Shown piece after piece: positions 7,344 to 14,148 of a stretch of DNA of 64,000 nucleotides (position 1 is its first letter; every line of letters begins with the position of its first letter). The DNA is from an uncultured Rhodospirillales bacterium (lineage in GTDB: Bacteria > Pseudomonadota > Alphaproteobacteria > CACIAM-22H2): the NCBI GenBank assembly GCA_937926175.1, contig CALANV010000058.1:62001-126000 (forward strand). The letters are read 5' to 3'. The translations under genes were made by a program, and so were the position numbers. Below the pieces are notes generated by a model. It worked only from the letters and a program-made list of their open reading frames with translations, ran no database searches and had not been told where the DNA came from.

Positions 7344-8195
7344 CTACAACGGTATGTGCATCAGGAGGAGGCCGCCGACAATGAGCGCGGCGGCAATGAC
7401 ACGTCGGGCGCCGAAGGCTTCGCGCAGCAGAACGGTGCCGATCACGGCCCCGAACAGGGCGGACGTCTCGCGCAGCGCCGCGACATGCGCCATGGCGCCG
7501 AGGCTGAGCGCCCAGATGGCGATGCCGTAACCGATCGTCGCGATGACGCCGCCGGTGATGCCGCGCCAGGCGTGGTTGCGCAGATAGGGCACGATGGCGC
7601 GGCCGCGCTGCATGATCGCGACGATCATCACCCACGGTCCCTCGAGCACGTTGAGCCAGGCGATGTAGCTGAGCGCGTCGTTCGAGGCGCGGGCGCCGAG
7701 GCCGTCGACGATCGTGTAGGCGGCGATCGTGGCACCGGTCGCGATCGCATAGAGCGTGGGCCGCCATTCCGCCGCGCGGGGCAGACCGTTCGACAGCGCG
7801 AGCGCGATGATGCCGACGGAGACGAGGCTGACACCCGCTGCCTCGCCGGCCGTCAGATGTTCGCCGAGCAGGGCGGCGGACGGGAGGGCGACCAGGAGCG
7901 GTCCGAGGCCGCGTGCAATCGGATAGACGTGACTGAGATCGCCATGCGCGTAGGCGCGCAGCAGGAAGAAATAGTAGGCATTATGGATCAGGGTGGACGC
8001 GATCAGGAAGGGCCACGCCGCGGCATTGGGCAGGGGCAGAAACGGGGCCACGATCAGGCCCATCACGGTGCCGACGAACATGACGAGCGCGAACGAAACC
8101 AGCTGATCCTTGTCGGACTTGACGATGGCGTTCCAGCTCGCGTGGATGAGCGCCGACAGCAGGATGAGAGCGACGACGAGGAGATCGAGTTTCAT
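7344..8195 (-). CDS. EamA/DMT-family membrane transporter
   Basis: A 283-residue membrane protein with about ten hydrophobic helices, as expected for the drug/metabolite transporter superfamily with two EamA repeats. It opens MKLDLLVVALILLSALIHASWN, where HASWN is the classic first-helix motif of EamA proteins. Such proteins export or exchange small metabolites; the substrate is unknown. The start at 8195 is chosen because the upstream extension of the frame is Ser/Arg-rich and not membrane-like. It follows the kdgK-like gene on the same strand after 25 bases, so the two may be co-transcribed. Confidence 0.88.
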   Translation of the reverse strand: MKLDLLVVALILLSALIHASWNAIVKSDKDQLVSFALVMFVGTVMGLIVAPFLPLPNAAAWPFLIASTLIHNAYYFFLLRAYAHGDLSHVYPIARGLGPLLVALPSAALLGEHLTAGEAAGVSLVSVGIIALALSNGLPRAAEWRPTLYAIATGATIAAYTIVDGLGARASNDALSYIAWLNVLEGPWVMIVAIMQRGRAIVPYLRNHAWRGITGGVIATIGYGIAIWALSLGAMAHVAALRETSALFGAVIGTVLLREAFGARRVIAAALIVGGLLLMHIPL

Positions 8196-8220
8196 TGCGG
8201 ACGTTTGCGTTCCGTCCGCG

Positions 8221-9162
8221 TCAGACCGGCGCGGGCATCGCGTCGGCCGGGATGATGGCGCCGCGATGCTGGACGACCGCACCCGCGACCGCATGGCCGT
8301 GTCCGACGGCCGCGTCGATCGGCAGGCCGGCGATGCGTGCGGCGAGATAGCCGCCGTTGAATGCGTCACCGGCCGCGGTCGTGTCGACCACGTTCGCGAC
8401 AGGTTGTGCCGCGACCTCGATCACCGCGCCGCCGTCGGAGGCCAGTACCGGCTCGCTGCCGTTCTTGACGGCGATCTCGCCGACGCCGAGGGCCTGGAGC
8501 CGGGCGATGGTCGCGCGTGGATCCGCATCGCCGAACAGCATCTGTTCGTCGCCGAAGGTCGGTAACGCCACATCGGTTCGCCGCAGAACCTCGACATAGG
8601 CACGGCGCGCGGCCCCGGGATCCGGCCAGTTGCGCGGCCGGTGATTGCTGTCGAACACGACCCGGCCGCCGCGGGCGCGGGCGCGATCGAGCGTCGCCAG
8701 CAGCCGCGCACGACCCGCCTCGTCGAGGATCGAGACGGTGATGCCCGACAGGTAGAGCCAGTCATAGCCGGCGAGCGCCGCCGACAGCTCCTCGCCGGCC
8801 GTGCCGTCGAACATGGCGCGCGCTGCCGCCTCGCGCCGCCAGTAGTAGAACGTGCGCTCGCCCTTGGCGTCGGTGCGGATCGCATAGAGGCCCGGCAGGC
8901 GATCGGGCCGCGTGCCGACGAGGTCGGTTCCCACACCCTCGCGCGCGAAGAAGGCCCGCATCGCCGCGCTGTAGGGATCGGTGCCGAGTGCAGTGGCGTA
9001 ATCGACCTTGAATCCGCGCGCGCGCCCGGCGCGCACGAGATAGACGGCGGTGTTGAACGTGTCGCCGCCGAAGGCGAGCTCCAGACGATCCTCGGACAGA
9101 TGACGCAGTTCGATCATGCATTCGCCGATGGCGGCGATGCGGGGCGAGGCGGATTGCGGCAC
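8221..9162 (-). CDS. kdgK: PfkB-family sugar kinase, probable 2-keto-3-deoxygluconate kinase
   Basis: A 313-residue ribokinase-family kinase. It has the N-terminal GGDTFNTAVYLVRAG substrate/lid motif and the C-terminal signature DTTAAGDAFNGGYLAARI, with Asp as catalytic base and the anion hole; the Ala in DTTAAGD is common in KdgK enzymes, which phosphorylate 2-dehydro-3-deoxygluconate to KDPG in Entner-Doudoroff and uronate catabolism. IAAIGECMIEL at the start also fits KdgK. Translation starts at GTG 9162, five bases after AGGAG. No other uronate or Entner-Doudoroff genes are adjacent, so the substrate is inferred from sequence alone. Confidence 0.82.
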   Translation of the reverse strand: MPQSASPRIAAIGECMIELRHLSEDRLELAFGGDTFNTAVYLVRAGRARGFKVDYATALGTDPYSAAMRAFFAREGVGTDLVGTRPDRLPGLYAIRTDAKGERTFYYWRREAAARAMFDGTAGEELSAALAGYDWLYLSGITVSILDEAGRARLLATLDRARARGGRVVFDSNHRPRNWPDPGAARRAYVEVLRRTDVALPTFGDEQMLFGDADPRATIARLQALGVGEIAVKNGSEPVLASDGGAVIEVAAQPVANVVDTTAAGDAFNGGYLAARIAGLPIDAAVGHGHAVAGAVVQHRGAIIPADAMPAPV

Positions 9163-9297
9163 GGGCTCTCCTGGGCGATGCGACCATGAAAGAATACGCG
9201 CTCCGCTTGCGGAACGCGCGCACGGCGAACGGCGTGCCGCTACGGTTTAGGGCGATCGGGCAAATCTGACAACTGCATGGTCGGTGCGGCTGATGGT

Positions 9298-9320
9298 TCC
9301 GCCGGCGCATGGCCGGCGGA
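9298..9320. repeat. Inverted repeat upstream of the guanidine-II riboswitch
   Basis: TCCGCCGGC, a five-base loop and GCCGGCGGA form a perfect 9-bp stem. It has no T tract. It lies in the 309-base gap between divergent kdgK and gdx, whose promoters must lie here; no other feature is evident before the riboswitch at 9405. Confidence 0.4.
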
Positions 9321-9404
9321 CGTACGTGGCAGGCAGGTCGGCGCAGGCCCGGGTGGGACGCAACCTTGAAGTCCCGTACGGCCGCCGTTTATCTAGGGGC
9401 CGGC

Positions 9405-9451
9405 GCGGGGACGACCCCGCGTTCCGTTCTTTGCGGCAGGGACGACCCTGC
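9405..9451 (+). ncRNA. Guanidine-II (mini-ykkC) riboswitch
   Basis: Two small hairpins with identical ACGA tetraloops stand in tandem: GCGGGG-ACGA-CCCCGC at 9405-9420 and GCAGGG-ACGA-CCCTGC at 9436-9451, separated by 15 bases. Two stem-loops with ACGR loops are the defining consensus of the mini-ykkC motif, established as the guanidine-II riboswitch, in which the loops pair on ligand binding. It lies directly upstream of an SMR exporter of the guanidinium-exporting type, the classical partner. The ribosome-binding GAGG at 9461-9464 begins ten bases after the second stem, so control of translation initiation is the likely mechanism. Confidence 0.93.
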
Positions 9452-9471
9452 ACCACTGGCGAGGTGCATCA

Positions 9472-9789
9472 TTGGCCTGGATCGTCCTGATTCTCGCAGG
9501 TCTTTTCGAAGTCGGCTGGGCCGTGGGGCTCAAGTTCACCGACGGGTTTACGCGGATCATACCGACGCTCGCGACGGTGCTGTCGATGATCGCCAGTCTC
9601 GGTCTGCTCGGGCTCGCGCTCAAGGAACTGCCGCTCGGCACGGCCTACGCGGTCTGGACGGGCATCGGCACGATCGGTACGGCGCTGGTCGGCATCGTGC
9701 TGTTCGGCGAGGCGGCGACGGTGGCCCGTCTCACGTCGATCGGTCTCATCGTCGCCGGCATCGTCGGGCTCAAGCTCGCCAACGGTTGA
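9472..9789 (+). CDS. gdx: SMR-family guanidinium exporter Gdx (SugE)
   Basis: A 105-residue, four-helix small multidrug resistance protein closely resembling E. coli SugE/Gdx. It has the essential membrane glutamate (E13 in LAGLFEVGWAVGLK) and the Gdx-type loop LPLGTAYAVWTGIG. Gdx proteins form antiparallel dimers that export guanidinium in exchange for protons. The start is TTG at 9472, seven bases after GAGG; no ATG exists in frame near the conserved N-terminus. The guanidine-II riboswitch just upstream confirms the substrate class and predicts induction by guanidine. No urea/guanidine carboxylase genes accompany it, so the unit is export only. Confidence 0.94.
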   Translation: MAWIVLILAGLFEVGWAVGLKFTDGFTRIIPTLATVLSMIASLGLLGLALKELPLGTAYAVWTGIGTIGTALVGIVLFGEAATVARLTSIGLIVAGIVGLKLANG

Positions 9790-9824
9790 GCGGCATCAGC
9801 GAAACGCCGCAGCCCAAAAAAGGA

Positions 9825-9857
9825 AATGCGTTGGGTGGTGTGGCCGCCCAACGCATT
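9825..9857 (-). terminator. Rho-independent terminator of the Lys-rich micro-ORF
   Basis: AATGCGTTGGGTG and CGCCCAACGCATT form a 13-bp stem with one G-U pair and a seven-base loop. On the minus strand it is followed by TCCTTTTTTGGG, a proper U tract. It ends the minus-strand unit containing the micro-ORF at 9912-9962 and may also block transcription from gdx. Confidence 0.8.
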
Positions 9858-9911
9858 CTGTAGGTTAACCTATAGTGCAAATTGCTTATTCTAACGCACC
9901 GAACGAAGAAG

Positions 9912-9962
9912 TTACTTCTTCTTCTTCGCGGTCTTCTTCTTTGCTTTCTTCTTCGCTGCCAT
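9912..9962 (-). CDS. 16-residue lysine-rich microprotein
   Basis: The minus strand encodes MAAKKKAKKKTAKKKK, ten of whose 16 residues are lysine. AAGGAG stands about eight bases before the ATG at 9962 and a strong terminator follows 55 bases after the stop, so this looks like a complete small transcription unit rather than noise. The composition recalls the lysine-rich tails of histone H1-like bacterial proteins, suggesting nucleic-acid binding, but no function is known. It is far too short for ordinary gene callers. Confidence 0.68.
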   Translation of the reverse strand: MAAKKKAKKKTAKKKK

Positions 9963-10304
9963 GTTTGAGACTCCTTTTTCCGATGTGCCGGATCGACGCG
10001 GGCGCGAGAGGAGACGGATTTGTGGGTGCGAAGCGATGATGTTCCCGTCCGATCGAACGACGCCCACCCCTACGGATCGATCCGAACGCGTATAGAGCAT
10101 CAGCAAAATCAACCCGGTGTCAACTAAATTCAATATGCAGGGGCTTGACAAAAGCCATCTACAATATCGTGCGGCCGCCACGAAACCTGGGCCCTGCCGG
10201 CCAGTGGAACTCAAGATGCGGGTAGAGCCGCGCCGGACGGAAAAGGGGAAAGTCGCGCCAACCTCCAGGCTTTGGCCACAGGCGCTGGATGAGGGGGCGA
10301 CGCC
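9963..10304. other. Leader and promoter region of the Lys-rich micro-ORF
   Basis: These 342 bases include an unusually AT-rich part (10080-10170) for this genome. On the minus strand a perfect TTGACA lies at 10123-10118 and a TCTATA at 10096-10091, but their 21-base spacing is long for a sigma-70 promoter. The part next to ftsY shows nothing recognisable. Confidence 0.35.
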
Positions 10305-11216
10305 TCAGGACAGGCCGAGCAGACCCTTGGCGAACTCTTCCGGCGTGAACGGGGCGAGATCCTCGACCCCTTCGCCGACGCCGACGGCGACGACGGGGAT
10401 CGCGAATTTCTCCGCGATCGCGACGAGGACGCCGCCGCGCGCGCTGCCGTCGAGTTTCGTCACGACCAGTCCGTTGACCTCGACCATCGACTTGAAGGTC
10501 TCCACCTGGGCCAGCGCGTTCTGGCCGGTCGTCGCATCGAGCGTCAGCAGCACGCTGTGCGGCGCGCTCGGGTCGAGCTTGCGCAGGACGCGGATGATCT
10601 TCTGGAGCTCCGCCATCAGGTCGGCCTTGTTGTGGAGCCGTCCGGCGGTATCGATGAACAGCAGGTCCATGTTCTCGGCGCGTGCCCGTTCGAGCGCCTG
10701 ATAGGCGAGGGCGGCCGGATCGCCACGCTCCGGCCCGGTGACCACGGGAACGCCCGCGCGCTCGCCCCAGATCTTGAGCTGGCTCACCGCCGCGGCGCGG
10801 AAGGTGTCGCAGGCGGCGATCATGACGCGCCAGCCGGCATTGCTGTAGCCGTAGGCGAACTTGCCGATGGTGGTCGTCTTGCCGGTGCCGTTGACGCCGA
10901 CGACGAGAACGACATGCGGCTTGCGCGTCTCGTCGGGATCAAAGGTCTTCGCGACCGGCGCGAGGATCTTGGCGATCTCCTCGGCGAACACGCCGCGCAC
11001 CGCGGCCGGGTCGACGTTCTCGAAGCGGCGGCCGCGCAGACCGTCGACGACGCGCCGTGCGACGGCAGGACCGAGATCGGCGGCGATCAGGGCCTCCTCG
11101 AGTTCCTCCAGCGCGGCGTCGTCGAGCTTGCGTCCGCCGAGCACCTGGTTGATGCCGTCGACGAGGCGGTTGGAAGACCGGGACAGTCCGTCTTTGAGGC
11201 GTTGAAACCAACTCAT
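10305..11216 (-). CDS. ftsY: Signal recognition particle receptor FtsY
   Basis: The 303-residue SRP receptor GTPase has an N domain (residues 1-95) and a G domain with P-loop GVNGTGKTTT (107-116), the DTFRAAA motif, DTAGRL switch and TKLDGSARGG. It docks the SRP-ribosome complex at the inner membrane and reciprocally activates Ffh GTPase. The long acidic A domain of E. coli FtsY is missing, as in many Alphaproteobacteria. The start MSWFQRLKDGL at 11216 overlaps the mtaB stop by four bases (ATGA), implying coupling. The frame's upstream extension is only the antisense of mtaB sequence read in another frame and is discarded. Confidence 0.96.
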   Translation of the reverse strand: MSWFQRLKDGLSRSSNRLVDGINQVLGGRKLDDAALEELEEALIAADLGPAVARRVVDGLRGRRFENVDPAAVRGVFAEEIAKILAPVAKTFDPDETRKPHVVLVVGVNGTGKTTTIGKFAYGYSNAGWRVMIAACDTFRAAAVSQLKIWGERAGVPVVTGPERGDPAALAYQALERARAENMDLLFIDTAGRLHNKADLMAELQKIIRVLRKLDPSAPHSVLLTLDATTGQNALAQVETFKSMVEVNGLVVTKLDGSARGGVLVAIAEKFAIPVVAVGVGEGVEDLAPFTPEEFAKGLLGLS

Positions 11217-12517
11217 GAAAGATGTCCGATCAGGCCGTCGGCGTCGCCGCCGACGATGCGGGTTGAAACGATGGCGCCTCGGGGCGCCGTTCCGTTGAGG
11301 CGCACGCGGACGAAGTGCTCGCAATAGCCCTCGCGGCCGCTGCGCTCGACGAGGACGCGCGCCGTCGTGCCAATGCGCCTCGCGGCGAAACGCGCGCGCG
11401 CCGCCCGCGCCGCCGCACGCAGCCGTTCGGCCCGCGCGCGCACGACCCGGCCCGGGAGCTGCGGCATCCGCGCCGCCGGGGTGCCGGGCCGCGGCGAGAA
11501 CGGAAAGACGTGCACGAAGGCGAGGTCCATTTCCTCGATGAGGCGCAGCGTGTTCGCGAACATCGCCTCGTCCTCGGTCGGGAAACCGGCGATCAGATCC
11601 GCGCCGAGCGCCACATCGGCCCGCGCGGCCCGCGCCCGTGCCGCGACGGCCAGTGCCTGGTCCCGGGAATGGCGCCGCTTCATGCGCTTCAGGATCAGAT
11701 CGTCGCCGGCCTGGAGGCTCAGGTGCAGGTGCGGCATCAGGCGCGGCTCGTCGGCGAGCAGCGCGAACACGTCGTCGTCGATCGCAGCGGGATCGAGTGA
11801 GGAGAGTCTGAGGCGGCGCAGTTCCGGCACCTCGGCGAGGATGCGGCGGGCGAGCGCGCCGAGGCGCATGCGGCCAGGCAGGTCGGCGCCGTAGGACGTC
11901 AGGTCGACGCCGGTGAGGACGACCTCGGCGTGACCGGCGTCGACGCAGGCACGCACCCGCCGCACGACGTTATCGGCGGGAACCGAGCGGCTGGGACCGC
12001 GCGCGAAGGGAATGATGCAGAACGTGCAGCGGTGGTCGCAGCCCTGCTGCACCTCGACGAAGGCGCGCGTCTGGGCGGCATCGGCGGTGACGGCAAGATC
12101 GGCGTCGGCCTCGCGTGCCGTCATGACGTCGCCGACGGCAACGCGTCGGGCCGCGGCATCCGGCCGCCACGTCTCCGGTGTCAGTTTTTCGATGTTACCG
12201 ACGACGCGGTCGATCTCGGGCATGGCGGCGAACCGGTCCGGATGGATCTGCGCGGCGCAGCCCGTGACGACGATGCGGACCCCGGGCCGCTCGCGCCGCA
12301 GGCGCCGGATCGTCTGCCGCGCCTGCCGTTCGGCTTCCGCCGTTACGGCACAGGTGTTGATGACGACCGTGTCGGTGGCGCCGGCTTCGCGGACGAGCGT
12401 GGCGATGCGCTGCGACTCGCGCATATTGAGCCGGCAGCCGAAGGTGATGACCTGCGGCGCCGTGCGCTCGTCGCGATCGGGAAGCGGAGAGTGAACGGCG
12501 GCCGCGGCGTGGTCCAT
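11213..12517 (-). CDS. mtaB: tRNA t6A37 methylthiotransferase MtaB
   Basis: A 434-residue radical-SAM methylthiotransferase that converts t6A to ms2t6A at position 37 of ANN-decoding tRNAs. The N-terminal cluster uses Cys28 (FGCRLN), Cys56 (NTCAVT) and Cys87 (TGCAAQ); the radical-SAM cluster is C160-x3-C164-x2-C167 (GCDHRCTFCIIPFARG). A C-terminal TRAM-like segment follows. FGCRLNMRES places it in the MtaB/YqeV rather than MiaB or RimO branch. It lies 28 bases after dapF and overlaps ftsY by four bases, the common alphaproteobacterial dapF-mtaB-ftsY operon. Confidence 0.95.
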   Translation of the reverse strand: MDHAAAAVHSPLPDRDERTAPQVITFGCRLNMRESQRIATLVREAGATDTVVINTCAVTAEAERQARQTIRRLRRERPGVRIVVTGCAAQIHPDRFAAMPEIDRVVGNIEKLTPETWRPDAAARRVAVGDVMTAREADADLAVTADAAQTRAFVEVQQGCDHRCTFCIIPFARGPSRSVPADNVVRRVRACVDAGHAEVVLTGVDLTSYGADLPGRMRLGALARRILAEVPELRRLRLSSLDPAAIDDDVFALLADEPRLMPHLHLSLQAGDDLILKRMKRRHSRDQALAVAARARAARADVALGADLIAGFPTEDEAMFANTLRLIEEMDLAFVHVFPFSPRPGTPAARMPQLPGRVVRARAERLRAAARAARARFAARRIGTTARVLVERSGREGYCEHFVRVRLNGTAPRGAIVSTRIVGGDADGLIGHLS

Positions 12518-12545
12518 GGTCCTCGATGCGTGATGCGCTGCCCGG

Positions 12546-13382
12546 TCAGGCGGCGCGTTGCGGCAGTTCGCCGGTGAAGCTGACTGCGACGGGCCCGGTC
12601 ATCAGCACGTGGCCGTTCTCGAGCCACTCGATCTCGAGTTCGCCACCGTCGAGCACGAGGTTCGCCCGGCGGCCGGTAAGCCCGCGCCGTACGGCGGCAA
12701 CGAGTGCGGCGCATGCGCCCGAGCCGCAGGCGCGTGTGATGCCGGCGCCGCGTTCCCACACGCGCAGGCGCACGCGATCCGGCGCCAGGACCTGTGCCAC
12801 GCCGATGTTCGCGCGTTCGGGAAAGATCGGGTGATGCTCGAGCACGGGACCGAGACTGGCGAGGTCGATGCGCGCGACGTCGTCGACGAAGAACACGGCG
12901 TGCGGATTGCCCATGCTGACGGCAACCGGATTCCGGAGCGGGCCGAGCTCGAGCGGAACGTTGTTCGTGTCGGCCGGCTCCTTCAGCGGAATGTCGCGCC
13001 AGTCGAGCCGCGCCGGTCCCATGTCCACGGTGACGCGCCCGCCCGTCGCCCGGGTCGCATCGAGCAGCCCGGCCCGGGTCTCGACGACGAGACGATCGCG
13101 CCCGTTCTCCTTCATCAGGAGATCGGCCACGCAGCGGGTCGCGTTGCCGCAGGCGCCGACCTCGCTGCCGTCGGCGTTGAGGATGCGCATGAACACGTCG
13201 GCAACGGCCGGATTCTTCGGCCGCTCCATGATGATGACCTGGTCGCAGCCGATCCCCGTATGACGGTCGGCGATCGCGCGCGCCTCCTCCTCGCTGAGCG
13301 CGAACGGATGCTCCCGGGCATCGAAGACGACGAAATCGTTGCCCAGGCCGTGCATCTTGATGAAGGAGCGGGCGCGGCTCAT
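12546..13382 (-). CDS. dapF: Diaminopimelate epimerase
   Basis: A 278-residue pyridoxal-phosphate-independent epimerase that interconverts LL- and meso-diaminopimelate for lysine and peptidoglycan synthesis. Both catalytic cysteines are visible: Cys78 in EVGACGNATR and Cys219 in RACGSGAC. The conserved start FIKMHGLGNDFVVFD follows ATG 13382. A longer frame continuing upstream to 14660 has no similarity to the family and runs antisense through ffh, so it is rejected. It heads the dapF-mtaB-ftsY operon. Confidence 0.97.
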   Translation of the reverse strand: MSRARSFIKMHGLGNDFVVFDAREHPFALSEEEARAIADRHTGIGCDQVIIMERPKNPAVADVFMRILNADGSEVGACGNATRCVADLLMKENGRDRLVVETRAGLLDATRATGGRVTVDMGPARLDWRDIPLKEPADTNNVPLELGPLRNPVAVSMGNPHAVFFVDDVARIDLASLGPVLEHHPIFPERANIGVAQVLAPDRVRLRVWERGAGITRACGSGACAALVAAVRRGLTGRRANLVLDGGELEIEWLENGHVLMTGPVAVSFTGELPQRAA

Positions 13383-13546
13383 GCCCGCGATATATGGCAC
13401 CGGCGGGCGGGAAAGCCAATGGAGGTGCGGCGCCGCGTCGTAGGCACGCGGCGCCGCAGCAGGGACGGTCCGGCCGATTCTGGAGGCGAAGGGGACGAAA
13501 GCGGCCGGGGCCCCGAAGGAAACGGGATCGGTCTTCGGTCCGGGTG

Positions 13547-13648
13547 CTACATCATGCCGGCGATCGTTGCTATGACGACGAAGAGCGGCGCCAGCATCGA
13601 GGCGCGCCACATGGCATCCGCGCGTTCGGCCGATTGAGCTTTGCGCAT
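13547..13648 (-). CDS. 33-residue single-pass membrane microprotein
   Basis: The minus strand carries a near-perfect ribosome-binding site (GAGGAGG, four bases before the ATG at 13648) and a 33-codon frame: MRKAQSAERADAMWRAS, then a hydrophobic stretch LAPLFVVIATIAGMM to the stop. One short membrane helix with a positively charged N-terminus is predicted. It is not recognisable as a known family. It lies alone in the 766-base gap between dapF and ffh, on the same strand as and 164 bases upstream of dapF, so it could be the first gene of that operon. Confidence 0.6.
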   Translation of the reverse strand: MRKAQSAERADAMWRASMLAPLFVVIATIAGMM

Positions 13649-13997
13649 ATGACCTCCTCTCTCGTCCGAGGTCCCGCGCCGGAAGGGAGCACGGCGCGGG
13701 ACGCTTCGGCCGCGATATTGCGGAAAGCGTGCCAGGCCGGGGGCGGCGCTGCCGGCCGGGATCAAGTGCCGGGAACGGCAGCGGTTTGCGCCGGTCGCGA
13801 AAATACCGCTCAAATCCGGTGCGGCGGCGCGTCCGTCGCAATTTGCAGCGGGGCCGTTGCGAAATGCGGTGCGGCGGGATTTGTTCGATTTCGTCCGGTA
13901 TTTTCGTCGACCGACGCGGACTTGACGGCCGCCGGCCCGGCGGGTAGGGTCCGCGCCGTTCAAGGGACAATCGAGCCCCTTGGGCCCAGTCTCTCCT
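13649..13997. other. Spacer between the microprotein and the ffh leader
   Basis: About 350 bases without a supported gene. It must contain the promoters for the divergent dapF-side and ffh-side transcripts. The stretch at about 13795-13915 is less GC-rich than its surroundings. No consensus promoter stands out. Confidence 0.35.
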
Positions 13998-14133
13998 GAG
14001 CGAGACGGGTCTCCCCCAGTCCGCGAGTGTCGCGCACTGGGGCGCTCGTGTTTGTGCAGGTCCCCTCGCCGCGGCAAGCGCGGCACGGGGACCGGAACCA
14101 AGGTCCTCGCCATCCCTGCCGGCGGGCGAGGAC
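13998..14133 (+). ncRNA. Structured 5' leader of ffh
   Basis: Three consecutive stable elements precede ffh. The first is a branched structure closed by GAGCG/CGCTC (13998-14002 with 14043-14047), enclosing GAGA-CGGG-TCTC and a CCCCAGT/ACTGGGG hairpin with inner GCGA/TCGC. The second is GGTCCCC/GGGGACC (14059-14093) with inner GCCGCG/CGCGGC. The third is GTCCTCGCC/GGCGAGGAC (14103-14133), ending a few bases before the ribosome-binding site. This looks like a cis-regulatory RNA. The SRP RNA tetraloop/GGAAG core is absent, so it is not ffs. Confidence 0.5.
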
Positions 14134-14148
14134 GACAGGTAGGACCGA

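Noticed and set aside
10118..10131. Strong sigma-70 promoter for the Lys-rich micro-ORF
   Set aside because: The perfect TTGACA has no -10 hexamer at 16-18 bases; the nearest candidate is 21 bases away.
13998..14133. SRP RNA (ffs) gene before ffh
   Set aside because: The conserved GGAAG-type tetraloop and the asymmetric loop of 4.5S RNA are missing.
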